This document shows, one piece after another, positions 40,650-52,135 of a stretch of DNA of 64,000 nucleotides. Source of the DNA: Costus lasius (Eukaryota; Streptophyta; Magnoliopsida; Zingiberales; Costaceae); assembly GCA_027563935.2 (NCBI GenBank), contig CM050448.1, forward strand, positions 64,097,843 through 64,161,842. Direction: 5' to 3'. The translations under genes were made by a program, and so were the position numbers. Position 1 is the first letter of the stretch. Each line of letters starts with the position of its first letter. The notes under the pieces were generated by a model that was given only the letters and a program-made list of their open reading frames with translations, had not been told where the DNA came from and made no database searches.

Positions 40650-43415
40650 ATGAGCTTCAATGTGCGATCCCTACTGGAAAGGGAGAAGTTTGCTGGGCCA
40701 AACTTCTCAGACTGGTTCGGACACCTTAAGATCGTTCTTAAGGCAGAGAGGAAACTGTATGTCCTCGAGACGGCTGTGCCGCCTCAACCCGCTGCGAACG
40801 CCGCAAGGGCGGTTCGTGATGCCTATGAAAAGCACGTCAATGATAGCATTGATGTCGCTTGCCTGATGCTAGCGTCTATGACGCCACCGCTGCAGCGTCA
40901 GCATGAGGATATGTCGGCTATAGAGATTATAGCGAACCTCAAGATGCTGTATGCTGCACAGGCGAGGACAGAACGCTATAATCTGACAAAGCTTTTCTTT
41001 CAGAGCAAACTGGCTGAAGAGAGCCCAGTGGGAGCTCACGTGCTCAAGATGATTGGGCACAAGGAGGCTCTGGAGAAACTGGGGCATACCATCAACCAGG
41101 AGCTTGCTGTAGATATTATTCTGCAGTCTCTCCCGCCTTCTTTCGATGCGTTCATTATTAACTTTAATATGAACAAAATCGATTGTACTCCGGCAGAGCT
41201 GCTGAATATGCTCTTGACTACTGAGGAAACTCTGAAGGGAAAGCCTTCAACCTCTGTCTTAATGGTTCCTTCAAGGAACAAGAAGAAGGGGAAGAAGGGC
41301 AAAGCCCCTGTCAAGAACTACAGTAAGGCGCTGAAACAAAAGGTGAAGCGGTCGAAGGACAACAGGTGTTTCCACTGTGGCCAGTTGGGTCACTGGAAAA
41401 AGGACTGTAAAGCGCTCCAAGGAGACAAGAGGGGAAGCATTGCTTCTGGCTCAGGTATATTTGTGACTGAGGTCATGATATCATCTTCTTCTGTTTCATG
41501 GGTGTTGGACACTGCATGTGGAGTTCACATTTGTTCAAATGTACAGGAACTCAAGAGAAGAAGACAGGTGGGACAGCATGAGGTGGACCTACGCGTTGGA
41601 AACGGGGCACGGGTTGCTGCTGTTGCTGTAGGAGACTATTTCATCTCATTACCATCTGGCATTGTATTAGAATTAAATAATTGTTATTTTGTACCCAGTA
41701 TTACCAAAAATATTATCTCTATTCCTGCTCTTGTCAGGAAAGGGTTTTCCTTTGAATGCAAGATTTCAAAGTGTTATCTTACTCTTGATAATATTGTTTA
41801 TGCTACTGGTTCAATTAACAATGGGTTATTCATGTTGGACATGGAATATTCTATACAAAACATTGATAATAAGAAAGCCAAGTATGCTGATGACAGCACC
41901 TTGCTATGGCATAGTCGTTTAGGCCATATTAACAAGAAGCGCATTAAGCGGTTGCATGATCATGGACTGCTGGGATCATTCTCTTATGAGGAGATTGATA
42001 CATGCAAAGCTTGTTTAATGGGTAAAATGACGAAGTCTCCTTTTTCTCACAAAGGTCAAAGGGCTTCAGGTTTACTTGACCTTATACACAGTGACGTGTG
42101 TGGGCCATTTAGTAAACATGCCAGAGGTGGCTATCAGTACTTCATTACCTTTACTGATGATTTCAGTAGATATGGGTATGTCTATTTAATGAGACAAAAA
42201 AGTGAATCTTTTGACAAGTTGAAAGAGTTCAAAAATGAAGTACAAAATCAGCTAGGCCGAAATATCAAGGCACTTCGTTCTGATCGAGGTGGAGAATACC
42301 TGAGTCATGCGTTTACTGACTATCTAAAGGAGTGTGGGATTATCTCACAGCTCACTCCACCAGGAACACCGCAATGGAATGGTGTGTCCGAGAGGAGAAA
42401 TAGAACGTTACTTGATATGGTTCGTTCTATGATTAGTCAGGCTACTCTACCTTACTCCTTTTGGGGATTTGCACTGGAAACAGCTGCAAAGGTACTAAAC
42501 CGAGTGCCATCCAAGGCAGTTTCTAAGACTCCATACGAGTTATGGTATGGGAAACAGCCGAGCTTGACATTTATCTGGATCTGGGGTTGCGAGGCTTATG
42601 TCAAAAAGCTCGCCTCTGGGAAACTGGAGAGCAGATCTGAGAAATGCATCTTTGTCGGTTACCCTAAGGAAACTAAGGGTTATTATTTCTACGATCCTAA
42701 AGAGAACAAAGTATTTGTTGCTCGGACGGCAATATTTCTTGAGAAGGAGTTTCTTCTGCAAGAAGCCAGTGGGAGAGAAATAAAGCTGGATGAGAATCCA
42801 GAGAATGGACAAAGTAGTCAAGCACAGTTGGATGTGCCTGAGCCGGTAGATCAGGTTATTGAACAACCTGAGGCTCAAATATCACGGGAACCGCGAAGAT
42901 CGGGAAGGATCCGTCGACAGCCTAAGCGTTATGACGGAGTCTACATCATTGATTATGATGAACCCCTCACTTATGCGGATGCGGTCAGTGGACCAGAGTC
43001 AGCTAGATGGCTTGAAGCTATGCGAGCCGAGATGGACTCCATGTCAGATAACCAAGTCTGGGATTTGGTTGATCCGCCTCCGGGAGTAATCCCTATAGGC
43101 TGTAAATGGATCTTCAAGAAGAAGATTGACATGGATGGTAACGTGGTTACCTATAAAGGCAGGCTAGTTGCGAAAGGTTTCAAACAAATCTACGGGATAG
43201 ATTATGATGAAACTTTCTCTCCTGTAGCCATGTTTAAGTCTATTCGGATTCTTTTCGCGATAGCAACATATTACGATTATGAGATCTGGCAGATGGATGT
43301 GAAAACAGCTTTCCTTAATGGAAATCTGGATGAGGATGTGTATATGACACAACCTGAAGGTTTCACTAATCCATCAGATCGTCATAAAATATGCAAGTTA
43401 AAGAAGTCCATTTAA
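40650..43415 (+). CDS. gag-pol: Cop1-B Gag-Pol through early RT, 921 residues
   Basis: The longest open polyprotein here and the best model of the family. Gag capsid spans about residues 1-225, with KLYVLE, LMLASMTP, LTKLFFQSKL and LLNML blocks. A basic stretch precedes zinc knuckle CFHCGQLGHWKKDC near 240. Protease WVLDTACG is near 283, GAG-pre-integrase LWHSRLGHINKKRI near 417, integrase IHSDVCGP near 480, LRSDRGGEY near 543 and GVSERRN near 580, and RT from about 795 to KLKKSI. ATG 40650 is the local start; a spliced start in the LTR would add ten residues. The ORF ends at a TAA made where the two copies of a 57-bp duplication join (43413-43415), before the YVDD site. Confidence 0.95.
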   Translation: MSFNVRSLLEREKFAGPNFSDWFGHLKIVLKAERKLYVLETAVPPQPAANAARAVRDAYEKHVNDSIDVACLMLASMTPPLQRQHEDMSAIEIIANLKMLYAAQARTERYNLTKLFFQSKLAEESPVGAHVLKMIGHKEALEKLGHTINQELAVDIILQSLPPSFDAFIINFNMNKIDCTPAELLNMLLTTEETLKGKPSTSVLMVPSRNKKKGKKGKAPVKNYSKALKQKVKRSKDNRCFHCGQLGHWKKDCKALQGDKRGSIASGSGIFVTEVMISSSSVSWVLDTACGVHICSNVQELKRRRQVGQHEVDLRVGNGARVAAVAVGDYFISLPSGIVLELNNCYFVPSITKNIISIPALVRKGFSFECKISKCYLTLDNIVYATGSINNGLFMLDMEYSIQNIDNKKAKYADDSTLLWHSRLGHINKKRIKRLHDHGLLGSFSYEEIDTCKACLMGKMTKSPFSHKGQRASGLLDLIHSDVCGPFSKHARGGYQYFITFTDDFSRYGYVYLMRQKSESFDKLKEFKNEVQNQLGRNIKALRSDRGGEYLSHAFTDYLKECGIISQLTPPGTPQWNGVSERRNRTLLDMVRSMISQATLPYSFWGFALETAAKVLNRVPSKAVSKTPYELWYGKQPSLTFIWIWGCEAYVKKLASGKLESRSEKCIFVGYPKETKGYYFYDPKENKVFVARTAIFLEKEFLLQEASGREIKLDENPENGQSSQAQLDVPEPVDQVIEQPEAQISREPRRSGRIRRQPKRYDGVYIIDYDEPLTYADAVSGPESARWLEAMRAEMDSMSDNQVWDLVDPPPGVIPIGCKWIFKKKIDMDGNVVTYKGRLVAKGFKQIYGIDYDETFSPVAMFKSIRILFAIATYYDYEIWQMDVKTAFLNGNLDEDVYMTQPEGFTNPSDRHKICKLKKSI

Positions 43416-43470
43416 GGTTTCACTAATCCATCAGATCGTCATAAAATATGCAAGTTAAAGAAGTCCATTT
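43357..43470 (+). repeat. 57-bp tandem duplication in the Cop1-B RT region
   Basis: 43357-43413 and 43414-43470 are two copies of the segment from AAGGTTTCAC to GTCCATTT. The unit is 19 codons long and keeps frame, but the join reads ATT-TAA. A and D have one copy. Confidence 0.95.
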
Positions 43471-44129
43471 ATGGACTTAAGCAAGCATCTAGAAGCTGGA
43501 ATATTCGTTTTGATGAATCAATCTCTGAGTTTGGTTTCATCAAGAACGAGGATGACCCGTGTGTATATAAGAGGTTTAGTGGGAGCGTGATTACTTTCCT
43601 AGTCCTCTACGTCGATGATATCTTAATCATTGGAAACGATATTCCTGAATTGCATGCTGTTAAAGCATGGCTAAGGAAATGTTTCCAGATGAAAGATCTG
43701 GGAGAAGCAGCCTATGTATTAGGTGTGAAGATCTACAGGGATAGATCTAAGAGGCTTCTCGGGCTGTGCCAGAGTACTTACATCGATAAAGTCCTGGAGA
43801 GATTCCATTTAGAGAATTCTAAAAGAGGATATCTTCCAGTCAGACATGGTCTGAATCTTTCGAGGAGTCAGTGTCCACAAACACAGACTGAGAAAGATGA
43901 AATGGACAATACGCCTTATGCTTCGGCTATTGGATCCATTATGTATGCGATGTTGTGTACTCGCCCAGACGTCGCTTACGGGTTAAGCGTGACCAGTCGA
44001 TTCCAAAGTAATCCAGGTCAGGCACACTGGATTGCGGTCAAGAACATTTTAAAATATCTGCGGAGGACCAAAGATATGTTCTTGATATATGGGTGGTCAG
44101 GAAGAACTCAGTATAGAAGGATATACTGA
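43416..44129 (+). pseudogene. pol: Cop1-B RT catalytic part after the duplication stop
   Basis: Same frame as Gag-Pol. It repeats 19 codons and then continues with YGLKQASRSWN, the catalytic FLVLYVDDILI (from 43590), the connection domain and ILKYLRRTKDMFLIYG. One extra G in TATATGGGTGG near 44091 (A has TATATGGTGG) shifts the frame and it ends at 44129. Confidence 0.92.
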
Positions 44130-44592
44130 GGCTTCGTTCCAGTCGGACCAGGATGATTTCCGATCGCAATCAGGCTATGTTTTTAGCTTGAATGGTGGAG
44201 CAGTGGTGTGGAAGAGTTTCAAACAGTCAACTGTTGCTGATTCCACAACAGAAGCCGAGTATGTTGCAGCCTCGGAAGCATCCAAGGAGGCAGTGTGGAT
44301 TCGTAAGTTCGTGAGAGAACTTGGTGTTGTTCCTTCAAGTGTCGATCCTTTGGTTATCTTCTGTGATAACACTGGAGCAATCGCACAAGCAAAGGAACCA
44401 CGGTCGCACCAGAAGTCCAAGCACATACAGAGACGGTTTCACTTGATCCGGGAGATCATTGATCGTGGCGAGATCAAAATCTGCAAGGTTCATACAGATG
44501 ACAATCTGGCTGACCCGCTTACCAAGCCTCTGGCACAGCAGAAGCATGAGAAGCACGGTAATAATATGGGTTTGAGATTTCTCAACCATTAG
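44089..44592 (+). pseudogene. pol: Cop1-B RNase H after a frameshift
   Basis: The new frame gives GGQEELSIEGYTEASFQSD (the aspartate is kept, but DASF reads EASF), EAEYVAASEASKEAVW, DNTGAIAQAKEP and LADPLTKPL, ending at the natural stop 44590-44592. RNase H is otherwise complete. Confidence 0.9.
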
Positions 44593-44595
44593 ATT

Positions 44596-44611
44596 AAGTG
44601 CAAGTGGGAGA
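44596..44611 (+). other. Polypurine tract of Cop1-B
   Basis: Ends GTGGGAGA one base before the 3' LTR; identical to A. Confidence 0.8.
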
Positions 44612-44612
44612 T

Positions 44613-46290
44613 TGTTGGGGTATGCCCTTAAGGCTAATGTTTGAGGCCTTGGGATTCCATGAGTATCATGTATATAAACTCTTTTGTTTATAAAGGCAAT
44701 GGTTGTTATTCTGGTTGTTACCTTGTCTGCTGTAATAAGTGTACTACTGAATAATGTCTCAAAGCTGTTCAGCTAGGCTGACATGCAGTTAAGTCCTTAG
44801 TCGAGATATCTTGGTGAACATGAGACAGCCTTGATATGATTGAGACTAATGTGTGTTCTAATCTTATAGGATGCTTCGAGCATGGAATAAGATGTAGACT
44901 CATGGGTACATTAGATGTACTGGACAGACCCTATTAGGATATTCAATTGCTTGTCACGATGTGAATATTCCTTGTTTGCTACAAGTGGCACATGTCCTCT
45001 GACTTGAGATCACTTGTGTTTCTAAATGATGATTGTCATTGTTTTGAGGTAGTTCAATATCATTTGAAACATAATGATCATAGACTATCTTGGATAATGA
45101 TCATGAGTCAGGTTAGGGCACTAGTGATAGATAAAGGATTGCCGTCTCCTTGTTTAAGGAGTGTGATGTTCTAAAAGGGCCCCCCCCCCTATATGAGATG
45201 ATTGAGAAAGTGTATGGCCATACCCAGATGACTATGTTCATCTGATCTAATCATGCTCATCATATTGGAGTCACAGGCTTGACACGCTTGTCCAATAAGA
45301 ACATCCAGTGGCAAAGGATATATGTATGCCTAGTGAAGTGCATTCACCCTTGTGCTATGGTTTGGGAGTAGTCTTGGAAGACTCTTTCCTTTATATCGGG
45401 AGACAGTGATGTGTTGCTAGATACCCCTCACTGATCGTGATAACGCAAGTTATCGTTACCGACATTTAAAGGAAACCCTTAGGGTCGCACAATTTGATGA
45501 TATGGCTTCTTTAAGTCAGATCGTGTGGACTGAATTGTTTGGATTCAGTTTGAAGGGATTTAATCTCTGATTATAAGTGAGATCTGGTCTGATCATGTTT
45601 GATTGATTAGGGCTTGAGATCGGTAAGCTTTGATCGAGAGAATGGATGCTAGATCGGTGAGATCAAGAGCATCAGGAGATGAACGGTTAGATCATGAACC
45701 ATTTGGTTCATAGAAGGTCTAGACCATGTCTTGGCTTGGCTTGGTTTGATTTTGGTCTTTGAACCAAATCGAATTGAACCAAAGAATGAACCGGTTCACT
45801 ATGTGAACGCATGGTTCATGAAGGAAAGCGTTTTGGCGTTGGCGAATGGCTTCATGACTTTCCATTTTGGGAAGTCATGTAACGCCACTCTTGATATCGC
45901 CTAAATGTTTTTGCTCTCTTGTCTTTGACGTGGCTTGCGATATTCGTGTGGTGAAGGTGTTGACGACAAGGGGAGAACTCTCGGCCAAGCATCATCTCAT
46001 CATCCCTACCATTCGAACAAGAACATCTTGGCACTTTTCCTAGCACAAGAGGTGCGCAAGAAGGAAGCCTTCATCATTTGGTGTGTGTCTTCTTTGGAGG
46101 AGATCTCTTTTGCTCTCTCTCTTCCAAGACGCCATCCAACACATGGCATCGGTATGAAATACTTCTCATCCTTAAAAGTTGATCATATACGTATTCATGC
46201 AAATGATCTACATGAAACCCTATAAAATTTCATGCGCCCCCTTCGTTAGGGTTTCATCCCCTTTGCGCTCCCCCTTGAAGGGGACTTTCA
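44613..46290 (+). repeat. Cop1-B 3' LTR, 1678 bp
   Basis: Same length as the 5' LTR, about ten differences. Palindrome at 45212-45223; mini-exon ATG at 46143-46145. Ends GGGGACTTTCA before ATATC. Confidence 0.96.
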
Positions 46291-46295
46291 ATATC
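46291..46295. repeat. Target-site duplication of Cop1-B, right copy (ATATC)
   Basis: Matches 37192-37196; Gyp-1 LTR sequence resumes directly. Confidence 0.93.
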
Positions 46296-47094
46296 AACAA
46301 AGGAAGCATCGCCAGCACTATTCATCGCCCCTTCTAAAGTAAAATTACGGCTGTAATTTTCATTACAGCTGTGCTGTTATTTGATTTCCTCTTTCCTTTT
46401 GATTTCTAATCCTTTGAAACAAAGGTTTATTTTAATTCTTCAACTATGCTAGCTTAAACACTTCATGGGACATGGGGTATAATCCTCTTAATTTCTTATG
46501 ACTTGATGACTTTTATTTCATCAAGATAATTTTAATATGATAATTCTACTTATGTGACGATTGCCTTTAATTCTTCTTAGATTTATTTTACTAGCATGAT
46601 TTAGAGTTTTTGTGATATGGACTAAAAAGTTATTTGTGAAAACTTGGAACCCTAAAATTGAATGTTAGGAACTCATCATAAGAAATTAGGTTTGTTCTTA
46701 TTTATTGATTTTAGAAGTATATTGCCATGTTGATAATCTGAATCTATGATTGAGTTATTGAAATAAACATGATGATACTGTGAGAAATCAAGTATCAGAT
46801 CGTTGGAGAACCTTAAGTAGAACCTGTGAAACTATAATATGAAAATATGTAGTTTTCACTTGAGATGATTGACTCAGAATTCGGATGCATGAAAGTGATC
46901 CTTGAGTTCTTTGTCAATGATTTACTTGTTTTTAACATTGAATAGATCCTGTGAGAAAGTGAGGATTGATTCTTTGTAAATTATCTGCGCGAAAGCTAGA
47001 TAATTTTTTTATTAAGTAAATTATATCTTTATCATAATAAAATTAGATTGACGACCTCTTATTTAGATGTAGTCATTGAAATTAAGGTGGATGT
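46296..47094 (+). repeat. Gyp-1 3' LTR continued, cut by Cop2-F
   Basis: It aligns with about 28580-29380 of the 5' LTR (AACAAAGGAAG to AAGGTGGATG). The last part of the LTR is not in the window because F starts at 47095. Confidence 0.9.
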
Positions 47095-49020
47095 GTTGGG
47101 AAACCCCAGGGATATTTTACAATTTTTCAGAGATAGACATTACAGAATACATTGCACAGCGGAAGAATATCCCCGAAACAGGCCAGTGCCAAAAACCCAG
47201 TGAAGATCGTCATGCGAGTGAGTCGACACAATGTGATAGTAAGTACCTAGAGCGAGCGTGGAGTTGATGTTGAAGTAGGGGCCCAAGCGTTCGCCCTCTG
47301 TAGTCTCACACACACAGATGCCTCAAGCTCTCTTTTTCCATGCTTGGTGCTAGCCTCAGAAAGAAGATCCAAGCCTTAGGTCACCTTCTTCAAAGCTTGC
47401 GCCACCTTCAAGAGAAGATGCGCCAAGAAAAGAAGGAGAGGAGATGAAGAAGATGCCCCCAAGCCTTCCAACTTGTTGCGCCAAGAGGAGGAAGCAAAGA
47501 CGAAGCTTGTAGCTTGATGGAAGAGGGATGTGCCACCCTTGATGCTCTCGCGCCCGCCTTCAAGAATTTGTACCTAAAAAGGGGGCGACAAGGGGTCTCC
47601 TTTATAAGAGCAAGAGGCGGTTTGACATGGGCTTAGATCATGACAAGTGTGCGGCTAAGATAAGGGGTTGACAATTAGGGTTTGAGGTAAGGAAAGTCTC
47701 CAAGACTTTACCATAAACCTCTCCCAGTTAGCCATATGCGCCCCAAGAGTTTCCTTAGAAGCTCTCAAGCCATATCAGCATCAAGTCTTGCCTTAGAGGC
47801 AAGCATACCATCAAAGGCACAAGGGCTAGGCGCATAAAGCTTCGAAATGAAGAAAAAGGCGCCTCCCTCACCCCATTATGCCCCTAGGCACCAATGGGGT
47901 GAGACTTCTCTGCATTGTTCCCTTTTAGCCCATTACTTCTTCATGACAATAAGTTATTGGGCCTCATTGGGTAATGAGCAAGCCCAAACTTCATTGCATA
48001 GGTTGATTAAGCCAGTGGATCCAATCCAATGCAACCCTAATCCGAATGTGACCAATCTTTATCAAATGCGGGTCAACTTGCCAAAAATAAAGTTTGGCCC
48101 CAATGACATTCTTCCATCAAATCAGACCCATTGGTGCTGATGAAATCTCCAAAATAGATCCGAGTTATCAAATAACTCGATCATAAGGCTTCCCGATCAA
48201 TACGAGAACTCGAGTATCATGGTGTGCGACCCTGTAGGTTCCTTTGACGTTGGCAGTGCTGACCTAAGGTCACCACAAGCTGTGAGTGGCACCTAGCAGT
48301 GCATCGTTGCTACCCAAGTCATTGGAATGGATATCGACATCCCCATCATTGCGACTAGGTACACATACATTACAATACCTTTACCGAATTGATATCCGAT
48401 TGGACAAATGTGTCATCACCTGTTTTCACCCAATCACATGGTCATGACTAAATCAAGTTTTCACCTGGGTATGGCCATACACTTTCAGTCATAGAACCAT
48501 AGCGGAGCTCCATGGATATCATGCTTCCCTTGGAAGGGGCAAATCCTTTGTCTGTACATTGATCTTCATATATGGGTTGCGACATACTCAATTACAGCCT
48601 TTATGACCTCCCAACTGCGGTGAGGTGTTAGGTTGCATCAAAGCATGTCCCTAATCATATAGAAGAGTCAATGACCTCAAGTCTAAGGATCAATGCATCT
48701 CCTATCACTTGTGAGGATAATTCATGACACCAAGTCATTACCTCACAGTGGGTCAATCCAGCATATCTCCACTGATACACCCATATGTTGGCGTTAGCAC
48801 CTCGTGCCTAACCAGCCCATATACCAGTCTCACAAGTTCCAGAGCTATCCCAATCATTTGAGCACAGATCCAATTAGTCTATAGGGACATTATCATGTAA
48901 GTACATAATCGCAGATGTAGACAAACAACGATAACGACAATGCTAGAATGAAATATAAGTATCAAAGTCAAGTAGTACATAGGTTGACCAAATATAGGTC
49001 TCAGGGCATATACACCAACA
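47095..49020 (-). repeat. Cop2-F 3' LTR, 1926 bp
   Basis: TGTTGGGAAACC to CACCAACA. Palindrome at 48469-48480. Donor equivalent AG|GTAC near 47246-47247 in the element sense. No gene. Confidence 0.92.
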
Positions 49021-49035
49021 ATCTCCCACTTGCAC
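49021..49035 (-). other. Polypurine tract of Cop2-F
   Basis: Reverse complement GTGCAAGTGGGAGAT next to the LTR, as in E. Confidence 0.8.
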
Positions 49036-49039
49036 TTAG

Positions 49040-50800
49040 ACCTAGTGGTTGAGGATTCTCAAGCCCATATCTCTGGCATGACCATCATGCTTCTACTGTG
49101 CCGAAGCTTTGGTCAGTGGATCTGCTAGATTGTTCTCTATAACAACTCTGCTAATCTTGACATCACCCCGATCAATGATCTCTCTGATTAGGTGAAATCT
49201 CCTGAGTATGTGTTTGGACCTTTGATGAGACCGTGGTTCCTTTGCCTATGCAATGGCTCCATTGTTGTCACAATAGAGCACAATGGGATCTACAGCAGTT
49301 GGAACCACTTGAAGATCAGATATGAACTTCCTTATCCAAATAGCTTCTTTGGCTGCGTCATAAGCAGCAACATACTCGGGCTATGTTGTAGAATCAGCTA
49401 TGGTGGACTGCTTGAAGCTCTTCCACCAAACAGCGCCTCCATTCAATTTGAACACATAGCTGCCCTATAATCTAAAGTCATCAGGGTCAGACTGGAATGA
49501 TGCATCAGTGTAGCCCTGAATAGTGAGTTCTTCCTATCCCCCGTAGACCAAGTACAGATCCTTAGTTCTTCTTAGATACTTAAGGATGTTCTTTACAGCC
49601 ACCCAGTGCTGCAGACCTGGATTGGATTGGTATTTGCTGGTTATGCTCACAGCATAAGCCACATCTGGTCTAGTATACAACATTGCATACATGATCGATC
49701 CGACTGCTGAAGCATAGGGAACTCGACACATTTCATCCATCTCAGCCTATGTGGTGGGACACTAGCTCTTTGAGAGAGTAAGGTCATGTCTTATTGGTAG
49801 GTATCCTCTTTTGGATTGCTCCATATAGAACCTTTCCAAGACCTTATAAATGTAAGTACTCTGAGTAAGGGCGAGGAGCCTCTTGGATCTATCCCGGTAG
49901 ATCTTCATGTCTAGTATATAGGCGGCCTCCCCTAAGTCTTTCATTTCGAAACATTTCCTCAACTATGTCTGCACAGACTAAAGACTAGCGATGTCGTTTC
50001 CAATGAGCAGTATGTCATCGACATACAAGACCAGAAAAGTCACCAAGCTCCCACTGAATTTTCTGTATACACATGCGTCATTTTCACTTTTGATAAAGCC
50101 ATAATCTCTCACAGCTTCATCAAACCGAAGATTCCAACTTCGAGATGCTTGCTTTAATCCATAAATGGATTTCTTTAACTCGCAGACCTTACTTGTATCT
50201 GCAGGTTGGATGAATCCATCATGTTGTGTCATATACACATCCTCTATCAGCTTTCCGTTAAGGAATGCTGTCTTAACATCCATCTGTCATATCTCATAAT
50301 CATGATATGCTGCTATAGCAAGCAAAATCCGAATGGATTTCATCATGGCAACTAGCGAAAAGGTTTCATCATAGTTCACCCCGTGTACCTATCTGAATCC
50401 TTTAGCCACTAGTCTACCTTTGTAGGTAACTATGTTGCCATCCATGTCAATCTTCCTTTTGAAGATCCATTTTTACCCTATGGGTTTTACCCTATCAGGT
50501 AGCTCAACCAAATCCCAGAGTTAGTTAGCCGACATGGAATCCATCTCGGATTGCATGGCCTCAAGCCATCTCTCGGAGTCCGGTCCAGAGACTGCATCAT
50601 CGTAGGTTCATGGCTTATCTTTGATGATGAAGATTCTGTCATGTTGGGTCGGCAGCGACCCATACCTCTTAGGTGCACGACGAATCCTCGCAGACCTACA
50701 TGGGACCAGTGTTTGAGCCTCAGGCTGCCTAGCAGCCGGTGTAGGTGGTTCATGTTCCATTTATGTGTCTTGTGGCTGGTCAAACTTCCTCTCACTGACT
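49040..50800 (-). pseudogene. pol: Cop2-F RT and RNase H, heavily interrupted
   Basis: Three open pieces at 50283-49978, 49962-49762 and 49740-49534 encode MDVKTAFLNGKL, YGLKQASRSWN, FLVLYVDDILLIGND, KDLGEAAYILDMKIYRD and PYASAVGSIMYAMLYTRPDVAYAVSIT. RNase H remnants follow to about 49040. At least six stops or shifts. The integrase-RT linker lies around 50550-50800. Confidence 0.85.
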
Positions 50801-52135
50801 TCTTTCATGAGAAATTCTTTCTTTAGAAAGACAGCACCCCGAGCAAAAAAAACTTTGTTCTCAGTCGGAACATAGAAGTAGTAACCCTTAGTTTCCTTAG
50901 GGTACCCCACACACACACATTTATTAGATCTAGGTTCTAGCTTGCTAGAATCCTAACGTTTGACATAAGCCTCACATCCCCAGATCTTGATAAATGAGAG
51001 ATTAGGGCATCTCCCACTCCATACCTTCTATGGTATCTTGGAGACACTCTTAGATGGAACATTATTCAGTATCAGAGAAGCTGTCTCAAGTGCATGACCC
51101 CAGAATGAGGGTGGTAGAGTTGCATGACTCATCATGGGCCGAACCATGTCCAACAAAGTTTGATTTCTCCTCTCAGACACACCATTCCATTGAGGTGTTC
51201 TAGGAGGAGTGAGTTGGGATATGATCCCACACTCCCTAAGATAGTCAAAAACTCACCGCTCAGGTACTCTCCTCCTCGATCGGATCGAAGAGCTTTGATG
51301 GATCTTCCAAGCTAGTAATGAAGTAGACATAACCATACCTACTGAAGTCATTAGCGAAGGTAATGAAGTAGTTGTGTCCTCCTCTATCTTGTTTATTGAA
51401 TGGCCCACACACATCAGTATGAATGAGATCCAACAAACCTCTTGCCCTCTCAACAGTATTGGTGAAGGGTGCCTTTGTCATTTTCCCTAATAAACAAGGC
51501 TCACATGTATCAAATTCCTCCAAGGAACTTGAATCTGACAACTCATTTGCATTGAGTTGTTGAATGGGATTCTTGTTTATATGGGCTAATCGACAATGCC
51601 ATAGGGAAGCACCAACTGAACCACTCAATTTGGTCCTTTTGGTATTTATGTTACAAATAGAACTATTCATGTCCAAGACATATAAACCATTGCACAACGT
51701 ACCCTTCCCATAAAACATATTTGCAAATAAAAAAGAACAGGAGTTCTCCTTTATTTCAAATATAAAACCTTTCCTTGCTAAGCAAGGAATAGATATAATG
51801 TTTTTGGTTAACGAAGGTACATAATAGCAATTCTCTAGTTCTAATTGAAGTCCTGAAGGGAGGGAGAGTGTCAAAACTCCTACGGCAACAACAACAACTT
51901 GTGCTCCGTTTCCTACTCGTAGGTCAATCTCTCCAGCACGTTCCAATCTAACCTTCTTAAGCCCCTGCATATTTGTACAAATATGAGCTCCGCATGCGGT
52001 ATCCAATACCCATGATATAAAAGTAGAAAGGTTGACTTCAGTAACATAAATACCTGAGCTAGAAGTTAAGGCCAAGCCTTTTCTCCTCATTCTGAATTTG
52101 CTTGCAGTCCCTTCTCCAGTGGCCCTGCTCGCCAT
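50801..52135 (-). pseudogene. pol: Cop2-F protease and integrase
   Basis: Open from 52135 to 51260: SSSGIYVTEVNLST, protease WVLDTACGAHIC, GAG-pre-integrase LWHCRLAHINKNPI, integrase LIHTDVCGP and FANDFSRYGYVYF. A deletion of about 55 bp near 51316, seen against E 13119-13200, removes the segment before LRSDRGGEY. From 51260 to 50801 the integrase continues with stops (GTPQWNGVSE region near 51190). A short overlap with Gag at 52059-52135 is a frameshift, not a programmed site. Confidence 0.85.

Larger units (their letters stand above)
37197..46290 (+). mobile_element. Cop1-B, complete Ty1/copia element, 9094 bp
   Basis: Two LTRs of exactly 1678 bp with about ten differences counted by eye (about 0.6%), TSD ATATC, primer-binding site, leader, Gag-Pol and polypurine tract. 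It is the youngest complete insertion here. Gag-Pol is disabled by a stop at the junction of a 57-bp tandem duplication and by one extra G near 44091. Confidence 0.96.
27690..47094 (+). mobile_element. Gyp-1, Athila-like Ty3/gypsy element, 3' LTR split by Cop1-B and cut by Cop2-F
   Basis: Structure: 5' LTR 27690-29557, tRNA-Asp primer-binding site, Gag, protease, RT, RNase H, integrase in gypsy order, a 1.85-kb 3' noncoding stretch, 3' LTR 36412-37196 continued at 46296-47094. B (37197-46290 plus one TSD) lies in the 3' LTR and F starts at 47095. Over 15 stops and several frameshifts make it an old copy. Confidence 0.9.

Noticed and set aside
52059..52135. Programmed frameshift between Gag and Pol in F
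   Set aside because: Other copies of both families have Gag and Pol in one frame, and F shows a small deletion here relative to E, so it is decay.
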